Assembly: GCF_004122735.1 (NCBI RefSeq)
Contig: NZ_SDIF01000014.1
Coordinates: 45,666-109,665, forward strand
Origin: Streptomyces sioyaensis
GTDB taxonomy: Bacteria > Actinomycetota > Actinomycetes > Streptomycetales > Streptomycetaceae
Direction: 5' to 3'
DNA: 64,000 nucleotides
Positions 35,804-46,275 of the stretch are shown here, piece by piece; position 1 is the stretch's first letter, and the number at the start of each line of letters is the position of its first letter. Under the pieces are notes generated by a model. That model was given only the letters and a program-made list of their open reading frames with translations. It made no database searches and had not been told where the DNA came from. The position numbers and the translations under genes are program-made.

Positions 35804-38407
35804 GTGCCAGGTGAGAATCTGTCCCGGGACGAGGCGCGGGAGCGCGGCCGGCTGCTGAGCGTCGACGCGTACGACGTGGCGCTGGACGTCCGCTCGGCGC
35901 TCGCCCACGGTGCGGACGCGGACACCTTCCGCTCCCGGACGACCATCCGCTTCCGCTGCGCCGAGCCCGGCGCCGCCACCTTCGCGGACCTGCTGGCACC
36001 GTCGGTCACCTCCGTCACCCTCAACGGCCGGGAGCTGGACCCCGCGGCGGTCTTCGACGGCACCCGGATCACGCTGGCAGCACTGGCCGCGGAGAACGTC
36101 CTCGTCGTCGACGCGCAGTGCGCCTACAGCCGGACCGGTGAGGGGCTGCACCGCTTCGTGGACCCCGAGGACGGCGAGGTCTACCTCTACACCCAGTACG
36201 AACCCGCCGATTCCCGCCGGGTCTTCGCCAACTTCGAACAGCCCGACCTGAAGGCCCCGTTCACCTTCGATGTGACCGCCCCCGAGGGCTGGGTGGTGCT
36301 CAGCAACGGCGCCCAGGACGGCGCGGCCGAGGGCGGCCGGCACCGCTTCGCGACGACCCGGCCGATCTCCACGTACATCACGGCCGTGGTCGCCGGCCCG
36401 TACCACTACGTCTCCGACAGCTACCGCCGCACCTTCAAGGACGGCACCACGCTGGAGATCCCGCTGGGCGCGCTGTGCCGCAAGGGGCTGGCGAAGCACT
36501 TCGACGCGGACGACGTCTTCACCGTCACCAAGCAGGGCCTGGACTTCTTCCACGACCACTTCGACTTCCCGTACCCCTTCGGGAAGTACGACCAGGCGTT
36601 CGTCCCGGAGTACAACCTCGGTGCGATGGAGAACCCGGGCTGTGTCACCTTCCGCGAGGAGTTCATCTTCCGCGGGAAGGTGACCGAGGCGTCCTACGAG
36701 CGGCGGGCCAACGTCATCCTGCACGAGATGGCACACATGTGGTTCGGCGACCTGGTCACCATGGAGTGGTGGGACGACCTGTGGCTGAAGGAGTCCTTCG
36801 CGGACTTCATGGGGTCCTTCGCACTGGTGGAGGCGACGCGCTTCACGGACGGCTGGATCACCTTCGCCAACCAGCGCAAGTCCTGGGCCTACCGCGCCGA
36901 CCAGCTGCCCTCCACCCACCCGGTCACCGCCGACATCCGGGACCTGGAGGACGCCAAGCTCAACTTCGACGGCATCACCTACGCCAAGGGCGCCGCGGTG
37001 CTCAAGCAGCTGGTGGCGTACGTGGGGCGGGAGGCGTTCCTGGAGGGCGCCCGGCGCTACTTCAAGCGGCACGCCTACGGCAACACCCGGCTCACGGACC
37101 TGCTGACGGTGCTGGAGGAGACCTCCGGGCGGGACCTGGCGGCATGGTCGCGGGCTTGGCTGGAGACCGCGGGCGTCAACTCCCTCACCCCGCAGGTCAC
37201 CTGTGACGCCCAGGACCGGATCACCGAGCTGGGCATCCTCCAGGAGGCGGCACCCTCGCACCCCGAGCTGCGGCCGCACCGGGTCGCGGTGGGCCTCTAC
37301 CGCCGGCAGGGCGGGCTCGCGGAGGGCGGGGATCCGGCGCTGGTGCGCTACGCCCGCGCCGAGGTGGACGTCTCCGGACCGCGCACGGTGGTGCCGGAGC
37401 TGGCCGGTCTGGAGCGGCCGGAGCTGATCCTGGTCAACGACGAGGACCTGACGTACGGCAAGGTCCGTTTCGACGAGGGGTCGCTGGCCACCCTGCGGGC
37501 CCGGCTCGGCGAGCTGGCCGACCCGATGGCGCGCGCGCAGTGCTGGGCGGCGCTGTGGGGACTGACCCGGGACGGGCTGATGCCGGCCCGCGACTACCTC
37601 GACCTGGTGCGGCGGTTCGCCGGCCGGGAGACCGACATCGGGGTGCTCCAGTCCCTGCACGACCAGGCGCAGACCGCGCTGGAGCACTACGCGGCGCCCG
37701 AGCACCGGGAGTCCGCCGGCCGGGAGCTGGCCGAGGGCGCGCTGCGGGAGCTGCGGCTGGCCGCGCCCGGCAGCGGCCATCAGCTCACCTGGGCCCGGCA
37801 GGTCGCCGCCGTCGCCGCGTCCCCCGCCGATCTCCAGCTGGTCCAGGGCCTGCTGGACGGCACGGCGAAGATCGACGGCCTGGACGTGGACCAGGAGCTG
37901 CGCTGGACCCTGCTGGAACCGCTGGCCGCGCACGGTCTCGCGGACGAGTCCGTGATCGCCGCGGAGCTGGCCCGCGACGACACCGCGTCCGGCCGGCGCC
38001 ACCAGGTGCGCTGCCTTGCGGCCCGGCCCTCGGCCGAGGTCAAGCAGCAGGCGTGGCAGGCGGTCGTGGAGTCCGACGTACTGTCGAACGCGCTGGTGGA
38101 GGCGACCATCGCGGGCTTCGGACAGCCGGGGCAGCGGGAGCTGCTGGCGCCCTACGCCCCGCGCTACTTCGAGGCCATCGAGCGGGTGTGGCGGGAGCGG
38201 TCCATCGAGATCGGGATGGATGTGGTGCGCGGGCTGTTCCCGGGCTGGCTGGTGGAGCACTCCACGCTGGACGCCGCGGACCGCTGGCTGGCGGAGCACG
38301 ACCGGGCGGCGCCCGCGCTGCGCCGGCTGGTCCTGGAGAAGCGGGACGATCTGGCCCGGGCACTGCGGGCACAGGCTTGTGACGCGGCGGCCGGGGCCAG
38401 GCCGTAA
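35804..38407 (+). CDS. pepN: Aminopeptidase N (M1 metallopeptidase), copy 1
   Basis: An 867-residue zinc aminopeptidase that removes N-terminal residues from peptides. The exopeptidase motif GAMENPG lies near residue 273, and the zinc site HEMAH near residue 307 with the downstream glutamate in KESFADF. The N-terminal beta domain and the ERAP1-like C-terminal helical domain are complete. No signal peptide, so it is cytoplasmic. GTG start with GAGGGAG upstream. It is a clear paralogue of the gene at 43611; copy 2 has GAMENAG and NESFATY, so the copies may differ in specificity. Confidence 0.96.
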   Translation: MPGENLSRDEARERGRLLSVDAYDVALDVRSALAHGADADTFRSRTTIRFRCAEPGAATFADLLAPSVTSVTLNGRELDPAAVFDGTRITLAALAAENVLVVDAQCAYSRTGEGLHRFVDPEDGEVYLYTQYEPADSRRVFANFEQPDLKAPFTFDVTAPEGWVVLSNGAQDGAAEGGRHRFATTRPISTYITAVVAGPYHYVSDSYRRTFKDGTTLEIPLGALCRKGLAKHFDADDVFTVTKQGLDFFHDHFDFPYPFGKYDQAFVPEYNLGAMENPGCVTFREEFIFRGKVTEASYERRANVILHEMAHMWFGDLVTMEWWDDLWLKESFADFMGSFALVEATRFTDGWITFANQRKSWAYRADQLPSTHPVTADIRDLEDAKLNFDGITYAKGAAVLKQLVAYVGREAFLEGARRYFKRHAYGNTRLTDLLTVLEETSGRDLAAWSRAWLETAGVNSLTPQVTCDAQDRITELGILQEAAPSHPELRPHRVAVGLYRRQGGLAEGGDPALVRYARAEVDVSGPRTVVPELAGLERPELILVNDEDLTYGKVRFDEGSLATLRARLGELADPMARAQCWAALWGLTRDGLMPARDYLDLVRRFAGRETDIGVLQSLHDQAQTALEHYAAPEHRESAGRELAEGALRELRLAAPGSGHQLTWARQVAAVAASPADLQLVQGLLDGTAKIDGLDVDQELRWTLLEPLAAHGLADESVIAAELARDDTASGRRHQVRCLAARPSAEVKQQAWQAVVESDVLSNALVEATIAGFGQPGQRELLAPYAPRYFEAIERVWRERSIEIGMDVVRGLFPGWLVEHSTLDAADRWLAEHDRAAPALRRLVLEKRDDLARALRAQACDAAAGARP

Positions 38408-38443
38408 CCCCCGTGGCGACCAGCCCTTTTCGGCAGTCGAACG

Positions 38444-38462
38444 CCCGTACTTTAGTACAGGG
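38444..38462. promoter_or_regulatory. Palindromic operator candidate upstream of the AbiEi/VSR-like gene
   Basis: CCC-GTACT-TT-AGTAC-A-GGG forms a dyad with 5-bp inner and 3-bp outer arms, 70 bases before the ATG. It is less GC-rich than its surroundings. A repressor-binding site is more likely than a terminator because there is no T-run. Confidence 0.45.
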
Positions 38463-38531
38463 TTGTCCGGTTTGTGGTACGAGCGTGTAACAGCGGTTAG
38501 GGGGCGGAGCGGGCGCGGGAATCTGGCCCGC

Positions 38532-39554
38532 ATGAACCACGACACCCCGCTCTCGCCCCTCCCCCTCCGCCACCTCTCCGACGTCCACAGCCGGGTGATG
38601 ACCACCCGTCAGCTGCGGGAGCACGGCGTCCCGGCGGCCGAGACCACCGAACGCTGCCGCGCCGGCGGCCCCTGGCAGCAACTGCTGCCGGGCGTCTATC
38701 TGCTGCACCCGGGGCCGCCCACCAGCGAGGAACGGCTACAGGCGGTGCTGCTCTACGCCAGTCATCGGGGGCCGACCGTGCCCCGGCAGGGCGCCGCGTC
38801 CGAGGACGCCCCCGAGGCGATGATCACGGGTCTGGCGGCGCTCGTCCTGCACGGCTTCGCGGAGGCGCCCCCGCTGCTCGGCCTGGACCGCATCGACGTG
38901 CTGGTGTCGCGCACCCGGCGGCTGCGCTCGACCGGTTTCGCGCGGATCCTGCGGGCCGTGGAGCTGCCCGTCGCGCAGGAGATCACCGGGGTGCCGGCCG
39001 CGCCGGTGCCGCGCGCCCTGGCGGACGCGGTCGGCGGGCTCACCGACGCGCCCACCGTGCGCCGGCTGCTGACCGAGGCGGTGCGCGGCGGCCACTGCGA
39101 GGCGACCGCGGTGGTGCGGGAGCTGAGCCGGGCCCGGCTGCTGACCCGGCCGCACGTGGTGGACGCGGTGGACACCCTGCTGGCCGAGGGCCGGGCGCTG
39201 GCCGAGCAGCGGCTCTACGCCATGGTGCGGGAGCACGGGCTGCCCGACCCGCTGTGGAACGTCGATCTGCGGCTGCCGGGCGGGCCGCACCTTGGCGGCG
39301 TGGACGCCTTCTGGCCCGAGTACGGGGTGGCCCTGGAGATCGACACCCGGGCGCCCCGCCCCGAGGAGGACCCGCTGGCGTCCCCCTTCTTCCACAAGCG
39401 CGAGCACCTGGAGCGGCTGGGCATCACCGTCGTGCGCTGTCTGCCCCGCACCCTGCGCGAGACGCCGGACCAGCAGGCCGCGGTGGTCCGTACGGCCCTG
39501 ATGGCGGCTGGGGACCGGGAGCCGGGTGCGTATGTGGTGGTACTGCCGCGCTAG
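38532..39554 (+). CDS. AbiEi-like winged-helix protein with a VSR/DUF559-like C-terminus
   Basis: A 340-residue protein. The N-terminus (HLSDVHSRVMTTRQLREHGV, then WQQLLPGVYLLHPG) matches the winged-helix domain of AbiEi-type antitoxins. The C-terminal ~100 residues (VALEIDTRAPRP, then HLERLGITVVRCLPRTL) resemble the restriction-endonuclease fold of DUF559/VSR proteins. No AbiEii nucleotidyltransferase toxin is adjacent. Such orphan proteins are common in actinomycetes, and their role is unknown. A palindrome lies in the promoter region. Confidence 0.85.
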   Translation: MNHDTPLSPLPLRHLSDVHSRVMTTRQLREHGVPAAETTERCRAGGPWQQLLPGVYLLHPGPPTSEERLQAVLLYASHRGPTVPRQGAASEDAPEAMITGLAALVLHGFAEAPPLLGLDRIDVLVSRTRRLRSTGFARILRAVELPVAQEITGVPAAPVPRALADAVGGLTDAPTVRRLLTEAVRGGHCEATAVVRELSRARLLTRPHVVDAVDTLLAEGRALAEQRLYAMVREHGLPDPLWNVDLRLPGGPHLGGVDAFWPEYGVALEIDTRAPRPEEDPLASPFFHKREHLERLGITVVRCLPRTLRETPDQQAAVVRTALMAAGDREPGAYVVVLPR

Positions 39555-39564
39555 CCGGGCGCTT

Positions 39565-39585
39565 CGGGGCGCCGGCCGCGCCCCG
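39565..39585. terminator. Hairpin between the AbiEi-like gene and the metallophosphoesterase
   Basis: An 8-bp stem (CGGGGCGC at 39565-39572 with 39578-39585) and a 5-base loop lie between two convergent stops. Confidence 0.45.
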
Positions 39586-39612
39586 GGGATCCGCGCGCCC
39601 GCGCGGGCCCCG

Positions 39613-41358
39613 TCAGCGCCGCTTGAGCAGCAGCTCGACGTTGCGGTCCCGGGCCGTGCCCGCGAGGTCGGTACGGGCCTCGGGCGCGTTGAAGGACAGC
39701 TCGCGGTAGAGGGCGGCCAGCCCGGTCTGCGAGAGGTCGGTGAAGTCCGTACGGTGCGGGGCGGCCGACTCGACCAGGGTGGCGAACAGCGACAGGGTGC
39801 CGTCGTGGTTGTCCACCAGCTCGATGACCCGGGCCAGTTGCGGGAAGTCGATGTGCGAGGCGGTGGAGATCTCCCAGAAGCTGCCGTGCGCGATGATCTC
39901 GTTCTTGTGGCTGTGGCCGTTGATCCAGCCGACCACCCGGGGGTGCGCGGCCAGCACCTCGATCAGCTCCGGACCGCCGTGCCGCTTCTCGTGCGGACGG
40001 GCGGGGTCGGGCTGGGTGTTGTTCATCGTCTTGCCGGTGTGGTGGCTGAAGACGAGGACGTGCAGCTTGTCCCCCTTCTCGTTCTTCTTCAGCACCCCTT
40101 CCAGCCAGCGCAGTTGGGCGTCGCCGACCGAGCCGGTGTAGTGGCCGCCGGGGTCGGTGGTGTCCAGGCTGATCCCGAGGACGTCATCGGAGATCTTGAA
40201 GGTGTAGTAGAGCCGGTCCTCGGACAGATGCGCCGGGGTGTAGCCGTGGCCGTGCGGGCCGGGGCCGGTGTGTGCGGGGTCGAGATGGGCGCGCAGGTAT
40301 TCGGCCCGGGTGAAGGGGGCGCGCCGCGCGTCGGGGGTGACGCTCCTGGCCTGCTTGCGGTGCGAGGTCAGCAGGCGCTCGAAGTCCGCGCCCTTGGGGT
40401 CGAGGCCCTCCTTGACCGCCTTCCACACCTTCGCGGCCTCGGCGGCGGGCAGCGTCTCCAGCTTGCGGCCCCCGGTGGCGATCTCGGTCCAGAAGGGGTC
40501 GCCGGGGGCGTAGCAGCCGCCGGGCAGCGAGTCGTGGTTGCCGACCGTCGAGTACCAGGGCAGCCGCAGGCCGGGGCTGTGCACGGTCCGGATCGCCGCC
40601 TGGAGGAAGCCGTGCAGATGCGGGAAGCCCCGCTTCTTGTCGGCGTCGCGCAGCGCACTGTCCGGCTGCCAGTACAGCGCGAGCCCGCTGTCCTGGACGC
40701 CCTCGTAGCGGCGCGGGTCGCCGGAGTTGGGGGTGATCCGGCCGCCGCTCATCGCGGTCAGGAACCACTCCAGCTCCAGCTTGGAGTTGTTGTCGGTGTT
40801 GTCGCCGGTGGTCATCACGAAGGACAGCGGGGTGCCGGTGGCGGGCCCGCCGGGCAGCGCGTTGACCCGCTCGATCAGCGAGACGACGCCGGCCACGGAC
40901 AGCGCCTCCTGCGGCCGCCAGGCGCTGGCGGTCTCGGCGCGCAGGTACTCGTAGCGCAGCGGGCTCTGCACATCGACCAGATGCAGGTCGGTGAACTGCA
41001 CGAACGACGCCAGGGCGGTCCGCCGCCGGTCGCGCCCGCCGTGTGCGGTGGCCAGGTCGGCGCGTACCACCCGGTTCCATGCGGGGCCGTCGGCGAGCCG
41101 GCGGTAGCCTCCGCTGCCGCGCGGGGCGGACACACTGCCGAGGGTGGTGCCCTTGGTGTACGGCACATGGGGGACGGCGGGGGCGTCGACCGGCACCGGC
41201 GCGGCCGGGGCCGGACCGGTGGTGACGGCGGCGGCCTGGGCCGGCCGGTCCGGGCCGACGCCGAAGGCGAGCCCCAGCCCGGTCGCGGCGCCGACGGCCC
41301 CGGTGGCGGTGAGGAACGTACGGCGGTCGAAGGTGGCGGCGGACCGTATACGGGACAT
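39613..41358 (-). CDS. Tat-exported metallophosphoesterase (TIGR03767 type)
   Basis: A 581-residue calcineurin-like phosphoesterase. The N-terminus has a twin-arginine signal (FDRRTFLTATGAVGAATG) ending near an AQA cleavage site at about residue 42. Metal-binding motifs are visible as FTDLHLVD, MTTGDNTDNN, VGNHD, VFSHHTG and NGHSH. It belongs to the long actinobacterial family described as TIGR03767. Substrate unknown; export suggests phosphate scavenging from outside the cell. A PHO-box-like repeat lies 75-96 bases upstream. No terminal anchor is seen. Confidence 0.93.
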   Translation of the reverse strand: MSRIRSAATFDRRTFLTATGAVGAATGLGLAFGVGPDRPAQAAAVTTGPAPAAPVPVDAPAVPHVPYTKGTTLGSVSAPRGSGGYRRLADGPAWNRVVRADLATAHGGRDRRRTALASFVQFTDLHLVDVQSPLRYEYLRAETASAWRPQEALSVAGVVSLIERVNALPGGPATGTPLSFVMTTGDNTDNNSKLELEWFLTAMSGGRITPNSGDPRRYEGVQDSGLALYWQPDSALRDADKKRGFPHLHGFLQAAIRTVHSPGLRLPWYSTVGNHDSLPGGCYAPGDPFWTEIATGGRKLETLPAAEAAKVWKAVKEGLDPKGADFERLLTSHRKQARSVTPDARRAPFTRAEYLRAHLDPAHTGPGPHGHGYTPAHLSEDRLYYTFKISDDVLGISLDTTDPGGHYTGSVGDAQLRWLEGVLKKNEKGDKLHVLVFSHHTGKTMNNTQPDPARPHEKRHGGPELIEVLAAHPRVVGWINGHSHKNEIIAHGSFWEISTASHIDFPQLARVIELVDNHDGTLSLFATLVESAAPHRTDFTDLSQTGLAALYRELSFNAPEARTDLAGTARDRNVELLLKRR

Positions 41359-41432
41359 ACGCAGGCTCCCCGAGTGCGAACGCGAAGGCGGCCGGGCAGC
41401 ACAACTGCCCTGTCACCTGGGATGGTTGGCAT

Positions 41433-41454
41433 CGGGAATGACCTGCGCGTGAAC
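41433..41454 (-). promoter_or_regulatory. PHO-box-like direct repeat upstream of the metallophosphoesterase gene
   Basis: On the minus strand two adjacent 11-base units read GTTCACGCGCA and GGTCATTCCCG. Both fit the Streptomyces PhoP unit consensus (GTTCACC-like, 11-base period). They end 75 bases before the metallophosphoesterase start. Confidence 0.5.
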
Positions 41455-41541
41455 GCCACCGCAACGCGGGGAACCCATCACCGCACAGGGATCTGCCCGC
41501 CACCGGCCGGTCACGGAGCCCTGCCCGGGGGTGTGGCCGGC

Positions 41542-41563
41542 GGTCACCGGATGTTCACCCCGC
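41542..41563 (+). promoter_or_regulatory. Second PHO-box-like direct repeat, facing asd
   Basis: Two adjacent 11-base units on the plus strand read GGTCACCGGAT and GTTCACCCCGC, and a further GGTCACGGAGC unit at 41509 is in the same 11-base phase. They lie about 200 bases before asd and 184 bases from the metallophosphoesterase start. GC-rich background makes chance matches possible. Confidence 0.35.
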
Positions 41564-41609
41564 GGGGTATCCGCAGCGCACACGGCCGGGCAGGCACCAC
41601 GCACTGTGA

Positions 41610-42794
<1,185 letters not shown>

Positions 42795-42816
42795 CCGCAC
42801 CGCTCGCACCACATTG

Positions 42817-42853
42817 CCGGGTGCCCGTACGGAGTCTCCGTACGGGCACCCGG
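42817..42853. terminator. Bidirectional terminator between asd and the DUF1203 gene
   Basis: A 17-bp perfect stem (42817-42833 with 42837-42853) and a 3-base loop lie between convergent genes. Confidence 0.85.
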
Positions 42854-42873
42854 CCGTTCGGGGCGGTGCGGCC

Positions 42874-43401
42874 TCAGGGCCGCCGGACCTCGTACAGGTA
42901 GCAGCCGTACTCCACGGCCCGGACGTGCACCAGCACCACCTGGGGGTCCGCGAACGCCTCGTCGAAGGCCGCGTCGAACCCGGCGGCCGCCTCCTCGGGG
43001 ATCTCCAGGAGACGGCCGCCGGCGATGTGCCCGTCGGCGTCGTAGCGGCGCACGGTGCGCAGCCCACCGGGCCGGCCGGCCGGGTAGCCCTCCCCGGTGG
43101 CGGTGGCGTCCGGCCCGGCGCAGTCCGCGGCGTGGATGAACACCGGCCCGGTCTCGTCGTACGCCCCGGGCCGCGCCCCGGTCGCGGCCGCCCAGCGGCG
43201 CAGCGGCGCGTACGAGACCAGCGCGACCGGCTCGCCGGCCCGGATGTCCCGCAGACAGCAGCGCAGCAGACTGCCGACGCAGTCCAGCGGCACGCCGTCC
43301 GTACGCGCGGTGAACGGCTCGGCGGGGCGCCCGGCGTCGTCGGTGTCGCGGAGTTCCTTGAGGGCGGTGGGAGGGATGGGAAGCGGGGTGTAGGTCGGCA
43401 T
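42874..43401 (-). CDS. DUF1203 family protein
   Basis: A 175-residue protein. The segments CVGSLLRCCLRDIRAGEPVALVSYAPL, GPVFIHAADC and RTVRRYDADGHIAGG match the DUF1203 family in order and spacing. These small cytoplasmic proteins have no known function; conserved cysteines and histidines suggest metal binding (inference). I took the ATG of MPTYTPLP; no good ribosome site is visible, so the start is uncertain. Divergent from pepN copy 2. Confidence 0.85.
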   Translation of the reverse strand: MPTYTPLPIPPTALKELRDTDDAGRPAEPFTARTDGVPLDCVGSLLRCCLRDIRAGEPVALVSYAPLRRWAAATGARPGAYDETGPVFIHAADCAGPDATATGEGYPAGRPGGLRTVRRYDADGHIAGGRLLEIPEEAAAGFDAAFDEAFADPQVVLVHVRAVEYGCYLYEVRRP

Positions 43402-43610
43402 GGAGCCAGCATCGGGCCGCGCCCAGGGGGCGTGCTGGCGGCATTCGGACGCCGTGGTCCGCCACCCGCGGACCCGCAGCACACCGGGCGCCGGCCGTAC
43501 CGCCCCCAGGCCCCGCCCGGCACCGGAAATACGCCCCACCCGCACCCCCGCCCACATGGAAGGATGGCCGAAACTTCCGATGCAATGACCAATGCGAAGG
43601 AGACGAACGG

Positions 43611-46199
43611 GTGCCTGGCACGAATCTGACCCGCGACGAGGCGCAGCAGCGGGCGCGCCTGCTGACCGTGGACGCGTATGAGATCGATCTCGACCTCTCC
43701 GGCGCACAGGAGGGGGGAGACGCGGACGGCAGCGACCACGGCACGTTCCGGTCCGTGACCACGGTGCGGTTCGACTCGGCCGAGGCGGGCGCGGACTCCT
43801 TCATCGACCTGGTCGCGCCGGCCGTGCACGAGGTGCACCTCAACGGCGAGGCGCTCGACGCCGGCGAGGTGTTCAAGGACTCGCGGATCGCGCTGACGGG
43901 GCTGCGGGCCGGCCGGAACGAATTGCGGGTCGTGGCGGACTGCGCCTACACCAACACCGGTGAGGGGCTGCACCGTTTTGTCGACCCGGTGGACCAGCAG
44001 GCCTACCTGTACACACAGTTCGAGGTGCCGGATGCGCGGCGGGTCTATGCGTCCTTCGAGCAGCCGGATCTGAAGGCGACGTTCCAGTTCACCGTGAAGG
44101 CCCCGGAGGGCTGGACGGTGATCTCCAACTCGCCGACGCCGGAGCCGGGCGGGAACGTCTGGCGCTTCGAGCCCACGCCGCGGATCTCGACCTACATCAC
44201 GGCGCTGATCGCCGGTCCGTACCACAGCGTGCACAGCACCTACGAGAAGGACGGGCGGTCGGTGCCGCTGGGCATCTACTGCCGCCCGTCACTGGCCGAG
44301 CACCTGGACGCGGAGCAGATCTTCGAGGTCACCCGGCAGGGCTTCGAGTGGTTCCAGGAGAAGTTCGACTACGCCTACCCGTTCGCGAAGTACGACCAGC
44401 TCTTCGTGCCGGAGTTCAACGCCGGCGCGATGGAGAACGCGGGCGCGGTGACCATCCGCGACCAGTACGTCTTCCGGTCGAAGGTGACGGACGCGGCGTA
44501 CGAGGTGCGTGCGGAGACGATCCTGCACGAGCTGGCGCACATGTGGTTCGGCGATCTGGTCACCATGGAGTGGTGGAACGACCTGTGGCTGAACGAGTCG
44601 TTCGCCACCTACACCTCGATCGCCTGCCAGGCCTACGCCCCGGGCTCGAAGTGGCCGCACTCGTGGACGACGTTCGCCAACTCCATGAAGACCTGGGCCT
44701 ACCGGCAGGACCAGCTGCCGTCGACCCACCCGATCATGGCCGAGATCAACGACCTCGACGACGTGCTGGTCAACTTCGACGGCATCACCTACGCCAAGGG
44801 CGCCAGCGTCCTCAAGCAGCTGGTCGCCTACGTCGGCAGGGACGAGTTCTTCCAGGGCGTGCAGGCCTACTTCAAGGCGCACGCCTTCAAGAACACCCGG
44901 CTGTCGGACCTGCTCGGTGCGCTGGAGGAGACCAGCGGGCGGGATCTGAAGACCTGGTCGAAGAAGTGGCTGGAGACCGCGGGGATCAACATCCTGCGGC
45001 CGGAGATCGAGGTGGACGCCCAGGGCGTGATCACCTCCTTCGCGGTGAAGCAGGAGGCTCCGGCGCTGCCGCCGGGCGCCAAGGGCGAGCCGGTACTGCG
45101 GCCGCACCGCATCGCGATCGGCTCGTACGAGCTGACGGACGGCAAGCTGGTGCGCACCGGGCGGATCGAGCTGGACGTGGACGGTGCGCTGACCCCCGTA
45201 CCGCAGCTGGCCGGCACCCGGCGGCCCGCCGTCCTCCTCCTCAACGACGACGATCTGTCGTACGCCAAGGTCCGGCTGGACGAGGAGTCGCTGAAGGTCG
45301 TCACCGAGCACCTCGGGGACTTCACCGAGTCGCTGCCGCGTGCCCTGTCGTGGGCGTCGGCCTGGGACATGACGCGGGACGCCGAACTCCCCGCCCGTGA
45401 CTACCTCGCGCTGGTGCGCTCCGGCATCGGCAAGGAGTCGGACATCGGCGTGGTCCAGTCGCTGCACCGCCAGGTGAAGCTGGCGCTGGACCTGTACGCG
45501 GCACCGGAGTGGCGCGAGACGGGCCTGGCGGCCTGGACGACGGAGACCCTGGAGCAGCTGCGGGCGGCCGCGCCGGGCAGCGACCACCAGCTGGCATGGG
45601 CCCGTGCGTTCGCCGCTTCGGCCCGTACCGACGAGCAACTGGACCTGCTCCAGGGCCTGTTGGACGGCACGGAGGAGATCTCCGGGCTGGCCGTGGACAC
45701 CGAGCTGCGCTGGTCGCTGGTGCAGCGGCTGGCCGCCACCGGCCGGGCGGACGAGAAGGCCATCGCGGCCGAGCTGGAGCGGGACAAGACCTCGGCGGGC
45801 GAGCGGCATGCCGCCACCGCGCGCGCGGCACGTCCGACCGCGGAGGCGAAGGCCGAGGCCTGGGCCTCGGTCGTGGAGTCGGACCGGCTGCCCAACGCCG
45901 TGCAGGAGGCCGTCATCGGCGGCTTCGTGCAGACCGACCAGCGGGAGCTGCTGGCGTCGTACACCGCGAAGTACTTCGACGCGGTGAAGGACATCTGGGA
46001 GTCCCGCAGCCACGAGATGGCGCAGCAGATCGCGGTGGGTCTCTACCCGGCGCTCCAGGTGTCGCAGGAGACGCTGGACGCGACGGACGCCTGGCTGGCC
46101 GCGGCCGAGCCGAGCGCCGCGCTGCGCCGGCTGATCAGCGAGTCGCGGGCCGGGATCGAGCGGGCGCTCAAGGCGCAGGCGGCGGACGCGGCGGCGTAA
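43611..46199 (+). CDS. pepN: Aminopeptidase N (M1 metallopeptidase), copy 2
   Basis: An 862-residue zinc aminopeptidase. GAMENAG lies near residue 272 and HELAH near residue 306, with the third zinc ligand in NESFATY. The length, N-terminal beta domain and ERAP1-like C-terminus match the family. It is cytoplasmic, without a signal peptide. In Streptomyces the main PepN is this type (GAMENAG). GTG start with GAAGGAG upstream. It shares extensive colinear sequence with copy 1, 7.8 kb upstream on the same strand. Confidence 0.97.
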   Translation: MPGTNLTRDEAQQRARLLTVDAYEIDLDLSGAQEGGDADGSDHGTFRSVTTVRFDSAEAGADSFIDLVAPAVHEVHLNGEALDAGEVFKDSRIALTGLRAGRNELRVVADCAYTNTGEGLHRFVDPVDQQAYLYTQFEVPDARRVYASFEQPDLKATFQFTVKAPEGWTVISNSPTPEPGGNVWRFEPTPRISTYITALIAGPYHSVHSTYEKDGRSVPLGIYCRPSLAEHLDAEQIFEVTRQGFEWFQEKFDYAYPFAKYDQLFVPEFNAGAMENAGAVTIRDQYVFRSKVTDAAYEVRAETILHELAHMWFGDLVTMEWWNDLWLNESFATYTSIACQAYAPGSKWPHSWTTFANSMKTWAYRQDQLPSTHPIMAEINDLDDVLVNFDGITYAKGASVLKQLVAYVGRDEFFQGVQAYFKAHAFKNTRLSDLLGALEETSGRDLKTWSKKWLETAGINILRPEIEVDAQGVITSFAVKQEAPALPPGAKGEPVLRPHRIAIGSYELTDGKLVRTGRIELDVDGALTPVPQLAGTRRPAVLLLNDDDLSYAKVRLDEESLKVVTEHLGDFTESLPRALSWASAWDMTRDAELPARDYLALVRSGIGKESDIGVVQSLHRQVKLALDLYAAPEWRETGLAAWTTETLEQLRAAAPGSDHQLAWARAFAASARTDEQLDLLQGLLDGTEEISGLAVDTELRWSLVQRLAATGRADEKAIAAELERDKTSAGERHAATARAARPTAEAKAEAWASVVESDRLPNAVQEAVIGGFVQTDQRELLASYTAKYFDAVKDIWESRSHEMAQQIAVGLYPALQVSQETLDATDAWLAAAEPSAALRRLISESRAGIERALKAQAADAAA

Positions 46200-46212
46200 G
46201 CGCCCCGCTGCC

Positions 46213-46254
46213 CCCGACGGGCCCCCACCGCCGGTGCGGTGGGGGCCCGTCGGG
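46213..46254. terminator. Terminator between pepN copy 2 and alc
   Basis: A 19-bp perfect stem (46213-46231 with 46236-46254) and a CGGT loop lie between convergent stops, 13 bases after pepN. Confidence 0.88.
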
Positions 46255-46275
46255 TGCCGGGCTCCGGGTCGCGGC

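Noticed and set aside
35735..38605. Long minus-strand frame opposite pepN copy 1
   Set aside because: The plus strand encodes a complete M1 aminopeptidase; the minus translation has no family features.
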